Positions 4,667 through 9,597 of a stretch of 42,335 nt of DNA are shown in pieces. Position 1 is the first letter of the stretch; the number at the start of each line of letters is the position of its first letter. The notes below the pieces were generated by a model. It had not been told where the DNA came from. It saw nothing but the letters and a program-made list of their open reading frames with translations, and ran no database searches. Source of the stretch: a virus; the IMG/VR virus record IMGVR_UViG_3300017757_000028, positions 1 to 42,335 of that record; one strand, written 5' to 3'. Made by a program: the position numbers and the translations under genes.

Positions 4667-4694
4667 CTAGGGGGGTTCACAAACTCCCCCCTAG
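4667..4694 (+). terminator. Perfect 9-bp hairpin, overlapped by the next promoter
   Basis: CTAGGGGGG (4667-4675) and CCCCCCTAG (4686-4694) pair perfectly around a 10-base loop (TTCACAAACT). No T-run follows. The loop contains the -35 box of the promoter at 4676-4704, so end and start signals share the same bases. Confidence 0.65.
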
Positions 4695-4704
4695 GGTCTA
4701 CAAT
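4676..4704 (+). promoter_or_regulatory. sigma70-like promoter whose -35 sits in a hairpin loop
   Basis: TTCACA (4676-4681, five of six consensus bases), 17-base spacer, TACAAT (4699-4704), 39 bases before the ATG at 4744. The spacer carries the 3' arm of the hairpin at 4667-4694. Confidence 0.6.
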
Positions 4705-4743
4705 AAACACAAGCGGGACCAACCCGCACTCTCACACAGAATC

Positions 4744-5226
4744 ATGCTCACTGGAATCGCTCTCAAGAACACTGTCGCCGCAATGCAAGCGGAAGGCAAG
4801 AAACCTACAGAGATCGCCATCGCTTGTGGTTATTGTACCGTCGAAGGTTCGAACACTAAAGTTCACTTTACCGATTTTTACATGGCATTGTTGGAGGTAA
4901 AGGGTGAATTAGTTGATGACATCGAAGAAGAAACGATTGAGGCAGAGAATAGTGATAATCAAGAAGCAATCAATGAGGCATTAGAGGATTATCCTGCTGA
5001 TGGAATCCGTGCCTTTATTGAATACTTTGGAGAGGATTGTATCTCTGACATTTGTGACTCTTATCAGGGCGAAATGTCAGGCGCTGAGTTTGCAGAACAA
5101 TTGGTTTCTGATTGTTACTCACTCGACATTCCTTCCTTTGTTTCTGTTGATTGGGAAGATACATGGGATAATCTACGCCACGACTACATTGAGCAGGACG
5201 GATATATTTTCTGCACCAACTTCTGA
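4744..5226 (+). CDS. AbrB-like / ArdA-like fusion, predicted antirestriction protein (160 aa)
   Basis: Residues 1-55 (MLTGIALKNTVAAMQAEG at the start, then IAIACGYCTV and FTDFYMALLEVKGE) match the pattern LTGxALxxKV..., CGY, FxxALLxAKG of cyanobacterial AbrB-like regulators. Residues 56-81 are an acidic linker. Residues 83-160 match the C-terminal part of ArdA: EYFGEDCISDICDSYQGEM, then SGAEFAEQL, then a tail ending HDYIEQDGYIFC. ArdA proteins mimic DNA and inhibit type I restriction enzymes, so the product probably protects phage DNA in the host cell. The AbrB-like part may bind DNA or give dimers. Own promoter upstream, terminator hairpin downstream. The fusion is unusual; the ArdA part is shorter than full-length ArdA. 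Confidence 0.75.
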   Translation: MLTGIALKNTVAAMQAEGKKPTEIAIACGYCTVEGSNTKVHFTDFYMALLEVKGELVDDIEEETIEAENSDNQEAINEALEDYPADGIRAFIEYFGEDCISDICDSYQGEMSGAEFAEQLVSDCYSLDIPSFVSVDWEDTWDNLRHDYIEQDGYIFCTNF

Positions 5227-5234
5227 TAACACTT

Positions 5235-5260
5235 AAGGGGACTAATCATCCCCTTTAATT
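5235..5260 (+). terminator. Intrinsic terminator after the AbrB-ArdA gene
   Basis: AAGGGGA (5235-5241) pairs with TCCCCTT (5249-5255) around CTAATCA, followed by a short T/A stretch (TAATT). A second small hairpin (ACCCTC/GAGGGT, 5268-5286) follows. Confidence 0.65.
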
Positions 5261-5282
5261 AATACTTACCCTCTCAACCGGA

Positions 5283-5305
5283 GGGTCTACCTTCATCCTA
5301 GCACG
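5283..5305 (+). repeat. Intergenic repeat, copy A (23 bp)
   Basis: A 23-base segment starting GGGTCTACCT and ending CACG is repeated at 5975-5997 with two mismatches (21 of 23 identical). Both copies lie between genes, after a hairpin and before an inverted repeat. Shorter parts occur at 4694-4700 and 5669-5676. Confidence 0.6.
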
Positions 5306-5328
5306 CCATGGGGGTTGAATTTGGATTG

Positions 5329-5352
5329 TGTGCCAGTTTGACAGGTGGCACA
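5329..5352 (+). repeat. Perfect inverted repeat TGTGCCA-N10-TGGCACA
   Basis: TGTGCCA (5329-5335) and TGGCACA (5346-5352) flank a 10-base loop that contains TTGACA (5338-5343). Related, more degenerate forms with the same N10 spacing occur near 3688, 3845, 6017 and 6750. They look like one family of binding sites or RNA hairpins placed between genes. Confidence 0.65.
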
Positions 5353-5357
5353 TGAAA

Positions 5358-5386
5358 TAGGCACAACGCACCGGATGCCCTATTCT
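5358..5386 (+). promoter_or_regulatory. Possible sigma70 promoter for the gene at 5410
   Basis: TAGGCA (5358-5363), 17-base spacer, TATTCT (5381-5386), then the leader TATCTCAGTTGAAACAACCAACC directly before the ATG at 5410. The -35 is a four-of-six match only. Confidence 0.45.
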
Positions 5387-5409
5387 TATCTCAGTTGAAA
5401 CAACCAACC

Positions 5410-5637
5410 ATGCAAGTTCAATCACTCGGCGCAAACAAAACTCAAGTTGACCTGGCAGACGGTACGTCGGTGTTCTTCTCATACAAGACCCCTGTCGCTG
5501 CTCTGGTGCCTGGTAAGGGATGGATACGCAGCAGCACCCGCTACAGTGTCACCACAACGAAGCACGTTAACCAGTGGTGTTCAATGCCTGCCGAAGAGGT
5601 TGATCAGTGGGAGATCGATCAATTAGTCGCATTCTAA
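5410..5637 (+). CDS. DUF8033-like small protein (75 aa)
   Basis: ATG at 5410, directly after the A/C-rich leader; an in-frame TTG at 5395 lies inside that leader and is rejected. The protein begins MQVQSLGANKTQVDLADGT and continues with VFFSYKTPVAALVPGKGW and a block STRYSVTTTKHVNQW. The pattern 'DGTxVxFSYxTPVAAxVPGxG....YSVTTSKHxNxW' fits a small beta domain of unknown function seen in phages and marine cyanobacteria, which I believe is DUF8033. A hairpin 10 bases after the stop closes the cassette. Confidence 0.7.
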   Translation: MQVQSLGANKTQVDLADGTSVFFSYKTPVAALVPGKGWIRSSTRYSVTTTKHVNQWCSMPAEEVDQWEIDQLVAF

Positions 5638-5647
5638 AACAATTGTA

Positions 5648-5670
5648 AAGGGATCGCCATTCGGTCCCTT
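5648..5670 (+). terminator. Hairpin terminator-like element before the next cassette
   Basis: AAGGGATCG (5648-5656) pairs with CGGTCCCTT (5662-5670) with one G-U pair. Seven bases later comes TACAAT (5678-5683), a -10-like box without a recognisable -35, then the leader TAACTCAGTTGAAACCAACC. The hairpin resembles the one at 6385-6407. Confidence 0.6.
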
Positions 5671-5707
5671 CATCCTGTACAATTAACTCAGTTGAAACCA
5701 ACCAACC

Positions 5708-5923
5708 ATGGATCACCTAAACTACGCTTCACACCACGGCGATCTTATCCCCCGTCAGGGTCTTGCATACTGCGAGGATGACAACACGTTTCAACCTTAC
5801 ACCTACCACGTCAATGCTTGGGCGTGCATGTTGTCAGATGCTCCAAAAGCAAACCCTGATCCAGGTAATGCTACCAAGTACCATACATGGGAAGAACTAG
5901 CGGAAGCGATGTTCGGTTCATGA
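5708..5923 (+). CDS. Small hypothetical protein (71 aa)
   Basis: ATG at 5708 follows the leader TTGAAACCAACCAACC and a -10-like TACAAT at 5678. The protein starts MDHLNYASHHGDLIPRQGLA and carries aromatic, cysteine-containing text (CEDDNTFQPYTYHVNAWACM), ending in an acidic helix (TWEELAEAMFGS). It does not match a family I know. A hairpin begins 9 bases after the stop, so it is a single-gene unit like its neighbours. Confidence 0.6.
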   Translation: MDHLNYASHHGDLIPRQGLAYCEDDNTFQPYTYHVNAWACMLSDAPKANPDPGNATKYHTWEELAEAMFGS

Positions 5924-5931
5924 GCTGGCAC

Positions 5932-5954
5932 AAGGGAGGCAGCAGTTCTCCCTT
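5932..5954 (+). terminator. Hairpin terminator-like element
   Basis: AAGGGAG (5932-5938) pairs with CTCCCTT (5948-5954) around a 9-base loop. It directly follows a TGGCACA half-site (5926-5932). Confidence 0.55.
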
Positions 5955-5974
5955 CTGACCCCTTTTCAAAAATA

Positions 5975-5997
5975 GGGTCTACCTCCATCCTATCACG
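5975..5997 (+). repeat. Intergenic repeat, copy B (23 bp)
   Basis: Second copy of the segment at 5283-5305 (21 of 23 bases identical). It is followed 19 bases later by the inverted repeat at 6017-6040, just as copy A is followed 23 bases later by the inverted repeat at 5329-5352. Confidence 0.6.
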
Positions 5998-6016
5998 GGG
6001 TCGGTAGATTTTAACA

Positions 6017-6040
6017 GTGGACACTTTAGAAACTGTCCAC
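6017..6040 (+). repeat. Perfect inverted repeat GTGGACA-N10-TGTCCAC
   Basis: Seven-base arms (6017-6023 and 6034-6040) flank a 10-base loop CTTTAGAAAC. Arm length and loop length are the same as in the repeat at 5329-5352; the arm sequence is related but different. Confidence 0.65.
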
Positions 6041-6095
6041 CCCTATTTTGGCGTTGGATGCTGTAGGATTAACTCAGTTGAAACCAACCAACGCC

Positions 6096-6374
6096 ATGAC
6101 CGACTTCCACAACACTTCACTCGATGCCTACGAAGCACGGGTGAATCGGATCGAAGATCTGGACCTTCCCGCTATCCGCGAATATATCCAGGAACACGCT
6201 GGATGCTCTTGGGATGATGCTATAGACTGGTATGAGGAGATCACAGGGCGTAGCGTACCGGAAGAGCAGTGGAAAGAATTTGAGGAAGTATGGGAGGAAG
6301 AGTCAGCAGATTGGGAACCATCAGACGATGATGTCATGGCATCGTTCGGGACTAAGTGGCACGACGGATTGTGA
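6096..6374 (+). CDS. Acidic hypothetical protein (92 aa)
   Basis: ATG at 6096 follows the leader AACTCAGTTGAAACCAACCAACGCC; an upstream in-frame ATG at 6048 lies before the -10-like TAGGAT (6064-6069) and is rejected. The protein is strongly acidic and helical: MTDFHNTSLDAYEARVNRIE at the start, a central GCSWDDAIDWYEEITG, then EEQWKEFEEVWEEESADWE with many tryptophans and glutamates. The charge could suit a nucleic-acid-mimic or protein-binding role, but nothing specific is recognised. A hairpin follows 10 bases after the stop. Confidence 0.65.
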   Translation: MTDFHNTSLDAYEARVNRIEDLDLPAIREYIQEHAGCSWDDAIDWYEEITGRSVPEEQWKEFEEVWEEESADWEPSDDDVMASFGTKWHDGL

Positions 6375-6384
6375 AGATATTCTG

Positions 6385-6407
6385 AAGGGACCGCGATTTG
6401 GTCCCTT
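6385..6407 (+). terminator. Perfect 8-bp hairpin before the next cassette
   Basis: AAGGGACC (6385-6392) and GGTCCCTT (6400-6407) pair perfectly around GCGATTT. A -10-like TACAAT follows at 6415-6420 and then the leader AAACACAAGCAAACAAACCAACG. Confidence 0.65.
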
Positions 6408-6443
6408 TACCCCTTACAATAAACACAAGCAAACAAACCAACG

Positions 6444-6743
6444 ATGTTCACCTCAATCACAAGTCGTCAGTCCTTCGGTGCTACGTATCAGTGGGCGATC
6501 CTGTCAGTTCTTCCTATGGATGACGGCGACGATGGTATGGCACAGGACGGAATGCGTCCCACGGACATCAACGCTGCTCTGGGTCTTCCTAATGAAGCAC
6601 GCACGGGTCTATCAATGCTGCTTAAGGTGATGGCAGAGCAGGGTCTGATTAAGCGTCATGAACTAGGAGCACGGTGGGTAGAATACACCCGCCTGATGCC
6701 CCTACGCAACAGAGAGCGCATCGCCCGTTGGTTGTGGCAGTGA
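6444..6743 (+). CDS. Predicted winged-helix DNA-binding protein (99 aa)
   Basis: ATG at 6444 after an A/C-rich leader. Residues 11-24 form a first helix (FGATYQWAILSVLP). Residues 39-70 read as a helix-turn-helix: RPTDINAALGLPNEARTGLS, then MLLKVMAEQGLIKR. Residues 71-84 (HELGARWVEYTRL) fit a wing. 'TDINxALGL......LxxLxxxGLIKR' is the usual pattern of winged-helix regulators of the MarR/PadR type, although the exact family is not clear. The size suits a stand-alone transcription factor. It could bind one of the repeat families of this window (3177-3379 or the N10 inverted repeats), which is only a hypothesis. Confidence 0.6.
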   Translation: MFTSITSRQSFGATYQWAILSVLPMDDGDDGMAQDGMRPTDINAALGLPNEARTGLSMLLKVMAEQGLIKRHELGARWVEYTRLMPLRNRERIARWLWQ

Positions 6744-6794
6744 GTTAAGTGGCACAGGGCTGGTTGACAGTCCTATTAGTTCGGGATTCGCAGT

Positions 6795-6809
6795 GCCCCG
6801 TTGCGGGGC
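6795..6809 (+). other. GC-rich hairpin at the right edge of the island
   Basis: GCCCCG (6795-6800), loop TTG, CGGGGC (6804-6809), followed by a run of GCCGCCCGCCGCCGCG-type sequence to about 6828. No T-run. After it, composition drops sharply to the AT-rich level of the virion genes, so it marks the right border of the GC-rich island. Confidence 0.55.
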
Positions 6810-6866
6810 GTTGCCGCCCGCCGCCGCGTATGCCCCCCGTTTCTAAAACGCTAAGGTACCATTAAG

Positions 6867-6899
6867 CTATAAAGTCTTGCTTTCGCGAGCTCTTTATAG
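6867..6899 (+). other. Inverted repeat upstream of the AbrB-fold gene
   Basis: CTATAAAG (6867-6874) and CTTTATAG (6892-6899) are a perfect 8-bp inverted repeat; the loop can fold further (CTTGC/GCGAG). It lies 30 bases before the ATG at 6929. It could be an operator, for example for AbrB-type autoregulation, or a terminator for the island. Confidence 0.5.
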
Positions 6900-6928
6900 A
6901 ACTCTACACTTTTCTATATAAAACAAAA

Positions 6929-7123
6929 ATGGAAACAGAAATACCTCTTATGCAAAAAAATCCGGGTGAAAATTTTTCGACCGTAGGGGTCGATCCTGTA
7001 ACAGGTGAATATGTCATTCAAGTACCAGAGTGGATTATCTCTGAATTTGGATGGTATGAAGGTACACAGTTAAATATGGAGGTTGATAAAGATGCTATCG
7101 TGATTACCGAACTCAAAGATTGA
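6929..7123 (+). CDS. SpoVT/AbrB-fold small protein (64 aa)
   Basis: ATG at 6929, AT-rich leader. Residues 27-62 (EYVIQVPEWIISEFGWYEGT, then QLNMEV and AIVITEL) match the swapped-hairpin AbrB/MazE pattern: a strand ending in I-x-V/I-P, a helix ending in G-W, E-G-T/D-x-L, and a C-terminal strand V-I-T-E. Residues 11-26 hold NPGENFSTVGVDPVTG. A stand-alone AbrB-fold protein usually binds DNA as a dimer, or is an antitoxin; no toxin gene is next to it. The stop codon is inside the -35 region of the following promoter. Confidence 0.7.
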   Translation: METEIPLMQKNPGENFSTVGVDPVTGEYVIQVPEWIISEFGWYEGTQLNMEVDKDAIVITELKD

Positions 7124-7148
7124 CGTGCTCTTTATAATGGAGTATAAT
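7120..7148 (+). promoter_or_regulatory. Strong sigma70 promoter for the glycosyltransferase unit
   Basis: TTGACG (7120-7125, five of six), 17-base spacer, TATAAT (7143-7148). The -35 box overlaps the stop of the AbrB-fold gene, and the ATG at 7187 lies 38 bases after the -10. Confidence 0.75.
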
Positions 7149-7186
7149 TACATTTGAATGCATTCACATTTTAATTTGACCTAATT

Positions 7187-7945
7187 ATGGCAAAAGGATT
7201 TACGGTAAAAGCAAAAACGCCCGTTGCGGCAAAGAAAGAACCTGAATGGGATTACGTTAAAGCAAGAGAGATGGTTAAAGGAAAAACCATTGTATTCTGT
7301 TTACCAGGTCGCGGTGTATCATATACGTATCTGAAGAACTTTGTACAATTGTGTTTTGATCTTGTACAGTCTGGAGCAAGTATTCAGATTTCACAAGACT
7401 ATAGTTCCATGGTGAACTTTGCTCGTTGTAAGTGTCTTGGAGCAAATGTTCTTCGTGGTCCTGATCAGAAACCATGGGATGGTAAGTTGAATTATGATTA
7501 TCAGTTATGGATTGATAGTGATATTGTGTTTAACACTGAGAAGTTCTATCAGTTAGTATTGATGGACCAGAACATTGCAAGTGGTTGGTATTGTACCGAA
7601 GACGGTCAAACCACCTCAGTTGCACATTGGATGGAAGAAGATGACTTCCGTAATAATGGTGGTGTCATGAACCATGAAACACTTGAGAGTATTGCTAAGC
7701 GTAAGAAACCATTCACTGTAGACTATGCAGGATTTGGATGGTTGCTGATCAAGAATGGAGTCTTTGAGCACGAAGAGATTAAGTATCCTTGGTTTGCACC
7801 GAAGATGCAAGTCTTTGAATCTGGAGAAGTACAGGACATGTGTGGAGAGGATGTAAGTTTCTGTCTGGATGCAATTGCAGCAGGATTTGAGATTTGGTGT
7901 GATCCTCGCATTCGCGTTGGTCACGAAAAAACTCGCGTTATCTGA
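7187..7945 (+). CDS. GT-A fold glycosyltransferase (252 aa)
   Basis: After a basic N-terminal tail (residues 1-30), strand 1 reads KTIVFCLPGRGVSYTYLKNF (33-52). The DxD motif is WIDSDIVF (Asp110-Ser-Asp112), which binds the metal and sugar nucleotide in GT-A enzymes. A GED at 220-222 followed by a helix, and a terminal VGH (His246), fit the acid and metal-binding positions of GT2-like enzymes. It should transfer a sugar from a nucleotide-sugar donor; the acceptor is not known (virion protein, DNA or host surface glycan). T4-like cyanophages often carry such a gene near the structural cluster. A strong host-type promoter precedes it, and the next gene starts one base after its stop. Confidence 0.8.
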   Translation: MAKGFTVKAKTPVAAKKEPEWDYVKAREMVKGKTIVFCLPGRGVSYTYLKNFVQLCFDLVQSGASIQISQDYSSMVNFARCKCLGANVLRGPDQKPWDGKLNYDYQLWIDSDIVFNTEKFYQLVLMDQNIASGWYCTEDGQTTSVAHWMEEDDFRNNGGVMNHETLESIAKRKKPFTVDYAGFGWLLIKNGVFEHEEIKYPWFAPKMQVFESGEVQDMCGEDVSFCLDAIAAGFEIWCDPRIRVGHEKTRVI

Positions 7946-7946
7946 T

Positions 7947-8108
7947 ATGTCTCAGGAGATTTATACAATTCTCCATAACGGTCAAGTGCTTGCTAAGGGC
8001 TTGACCCAAGAGGAATATCTTGATAAAATGATGGACCTGGCAGAAGACTTCTATACGTCAGGTACTCCGAATCCTTCGGAGATTGATACTAAAATTACTA
8101 CAGGTTAA
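7947..8108 (+). CDS. Small conserved cyanophage protein (53 aa)
   Basis: ATG at 7947, one base after the glycosyltransferase stop. The product begins MSQEIYTILHNGQVLAKGLT, a beta hairpin (IYTILHNGQVLAKG), followed by a helix QEEYLDKMMDLAEDFYTSG and an acidic tail. The composite 'NGxVxAKGLTxEEYxDxMxDLAxDFY..G.PNPxEI' looks like a conserved small cyanophage protein of unknown role. It is translated with the genes on both sides. A longer in-frame start at 7869 inside the glycosyltransferase is rejected. Confidence 0.7.
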   Translation: MSQEIYTILHNGQVLAKGLTQEEYLDKMMDLAEDFYTSGTPNPSEIDTKITTG

Positions 8109-8110
8109 TT

Positions 8111-8257
8111 ATGGCACGCTCTAGAACTGGTCTTAATGGGCAAACATTCGTAGAATCCCAACCGAAAAAAACTCGTCAAGGACAAGGAAAGAATACAAAA
8201 TACGCCGCGACTTCTCGCAATAATGCTAAAAAATGCTATAAAGGGCAAGGTCGATAG
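8111..8257 (+). CDS. Very basic small protein (48 aa)
   Basis: ATG at 8111, two bases after the upstream stop; TAG at 8255-8257. The protein reads MARSRTGLNGQTFVESQPKK at the start and ends AKKCYKGQGR. About one quarter of the residues are Lys or Arg, and there is a central TRQGQGKNTKYA. The charge suggests binding to nucleic acid or to the acidic host machinery. The N-terminal pattern MARSRTGLNGQTF looks conserved among marine T4-like phages. No structure-based function can be claimed. Confidence 0.7.
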   Translation: MARSRTGLNGQTFVESQPKKTRQGQGKNTKYAATSRNNAKKCYKGQGR

Positions 8258-8282
8258 ATATAATAGTTGTGTTACGTAATGT

Positions 8283-8963
8283 ATGGCGTGCTTGATTGCT
8301 AATCTTCCTTCAGTGGAAGTATGGGTTCGTAAGGAATATCTTACAGATCATCAGTTCGGTCATGGAGAATTTGTTAAAGGCGTTTGGGTATCGGTTAAGT
8401 CGATACCTGGACGTGCTTTTTATTTTGAGACATACTTACCAGAGTATGCTGCCATGTACGATAAACTTCCTATCAGTGCATTTGTAACAGATCCTGAGAC
8501 ACCAACACCTGATATGAGTTTACCTAACCTACAGTTCTGGAATTGTATGGACTATGGTGTCGTATCTGTTGATAAGAAGTTTATTGGTTCAATGGACTTT
8601 GAATGTTATACAAGAGATCATGGTATCGTGAAGGGTACTTATGTCTGTACGATTGATAACTATCACCATGATCCAGACTATGTTGATTGGGCTACAAGTG
8701 AAAATCCTGCTGAACATAAGTCTCATAATCTAATCGAACTAGAAAATGGACAGTTTGCTCTGTATCCTAATAATAGAATGCGTATTTTTGATAATAGTTT
8801 GACACCTATTGATCCAAAAATGCCCGACTTTAAGGTATCAACACAGTATTATTCAGTAGAAAATGGTTATGATCGCCTTGGAATGGGTCGTGAAGATGAA
8901 TATCATTGGAAAACTGCTAAAGAACGAGCAGAAGAGGACAAAATAAATACTGATGAGGGATAA
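8283..8963 (+). CDS. Conserved cyanophage protein of unknown function (226 aa)
   Basis: ATG at 8283; TATAAT (8259-8264) lies upstream but without a clear -35. The start MACLIANLPSVEVWVRKEYL, the segment VKSIPGRAFYFETYLPEYAA and the middle LPNLQFWNCMDYGVVSVDKK look like a protein I associate with the region next to the baseplate genes in T4-like cyanophages. It is soluble and rich in Tyr, Asp and His (NYHHDPDYVDW). The C-terminus is charged and probably disordered. I know no biochemical function; a virion or morphogenesis role is plausible from its place. Confidence 0.75.
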   Translation: MACLIANLPSVEVWVRKEYLTDHQFGHGEFVKGVWVSVKSIPGRAFYFETYLPEYAAMYDKLPISAFVTDPETPTPDMSLPNLQFWNCMDYGVVSVDKKFIGSMDFECYTRDHGIVKGTYVCTIDNYHHDPDYVDWATSENPAEHKSHNLIELENGQFALYPNNRMRIFDNSLTPIDPKMPDFKVSTQYYSVENGYDRLGMGREDEYHWKTAKERAEEDKINTDEG

Positions 8964-9009
8964 AACCCTATAAAAAGTTTTAATTAATACTATCGGGAGT
9001 AATATTAAT

Positions 9010-9156
9010 ATGGGAAATTCACCTGTAGATAGAGACATAGATTATATGTACCAGACATACGGAACTAAAAGATTAATTACCGACTATTGGACCAAACCAC
9101 CTGAAATCGATGATGACGTAGAAAAACTGGATGAGAATGAGCAAAATCCTGAGTAA
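9010..9156 (+). CDS. Small conserved acidic protein (48 aa)
   Basis: ATG at 9010 with a Shine-Dalgarno GGGAG at 8995-8999; TAA at 9154-9156. The N-terminus MGNSPVDRDIDYMYQTYGTK and the WTKPPEIDDDVEKL tail make an acidic, partly ordered peptide. An AATAAATA at 8942-8949 could be a late promoter for it. It directly precedes the gp25 late promoter, and similar small genes precede gp25 in related phages as I recall them. Role unknown. Confidence 0.65.
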   Translation: MGNSPVDRDIDYMYQTYGTKRLITDYWTKPPEIDDDVEKLDENEQNPE

Positions 9157-9160
9157 GGGA

Positions 9161-9168
9161 TATAAATA
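9161..9168 (+). promoter_or_regulatory. Late promoter TATAAATA for the baseplate operon
   Basis: TATAAATA lies 24 bases before the ATG of gp25. The motif, the distance and the following run of closely spaced virion genes fit the late promoter of T4-like cyanophages. Confidence 0.75.
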
Positions 9169-9192
9169 AATTCAGGAAAATCTATCACATCA

Positions 9193-9594
9193 ATGCCTTC
9201 TTTAAGGATTTCAAAAGGATTTAAAGATATAAGTTTCTCATTTGACCCACATCCTGTGACGAAGGATCTCCCTATACTCGTTAATGAGCGTGCAATCATC
9301 AGATCTGTACGTAATTTGGTAGAAACAATCCCAACAGAGAGATTTTTTAACTCTGATTTGGGATCTGATGTTAGAGCAAGTCTGTTTGAACTTGTTGATA
9401 TTGCTACAACAAAAGTTATTGAAGACCAAATCCTCGAAACAATTCGATTTTATGAACCTCGTGTCGAAAATACCTTCGTAGAAGTTGACATTAGACCCGA
9501 TAATAACAGTTTTGATGTAAATGTCTACTTTGATGTTGTTGGATTAGATTTACCACCTCAAGAGTTCTCTTTCATTTTAGAGACAACCCGATAA
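9193..9594 (+). CDS. gp25: gp25 baseplate wedge subunit (lysozyme-like GPW/gp25 family)
   Basis: The protein has 133 residues, nearly the same as T4 gp25 (132). The family signature is clear: a helix-rich middle (NERAIIRSVRNLVETIPTER, residues 31-50), the F-x-x-x-x-G-S region, and the conserved EPR triad at residues 88-90 in IRFYEPRVENTF, followed by two strands. In T4, gp25 with gp6 and gp53 forms the wedge core, and the EPR core bundle anchors the sheath initiator. Late promoter directly upstream, gp6 starting 3 bases after the stop. Confidence 0.93.
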   Translation: MPSLRISKGFKDISFSFDPHPVTKDLPILVNERAIIRSVRNLVETIPTERFFNSDLGSDVRASLFELVDIATTKVIEDQILETIRFYEPRVENTFVEVDIRPDNNSFDVNVYFDVVGLDLPPQEFSFILETTR

Positions 9595-9597
9595 AAT

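Noticed and set aside
5000-5236. Second frame of 78 codons inside the AbrB-ArdA gene
   Set aside because: Out-of-frame translation of the ArdA-like part with no leader; the fusion protein frame is clearly the coding one.
6744-6928. Possible tRNA in the GC-rich to AT-rich transition
   Set aside because: Hairpins at 6795-6809 and 6867-6899 do not combine into a cloverleaf; no T-loop GTTCRA or CCA-compatible acceptor stem is visible.
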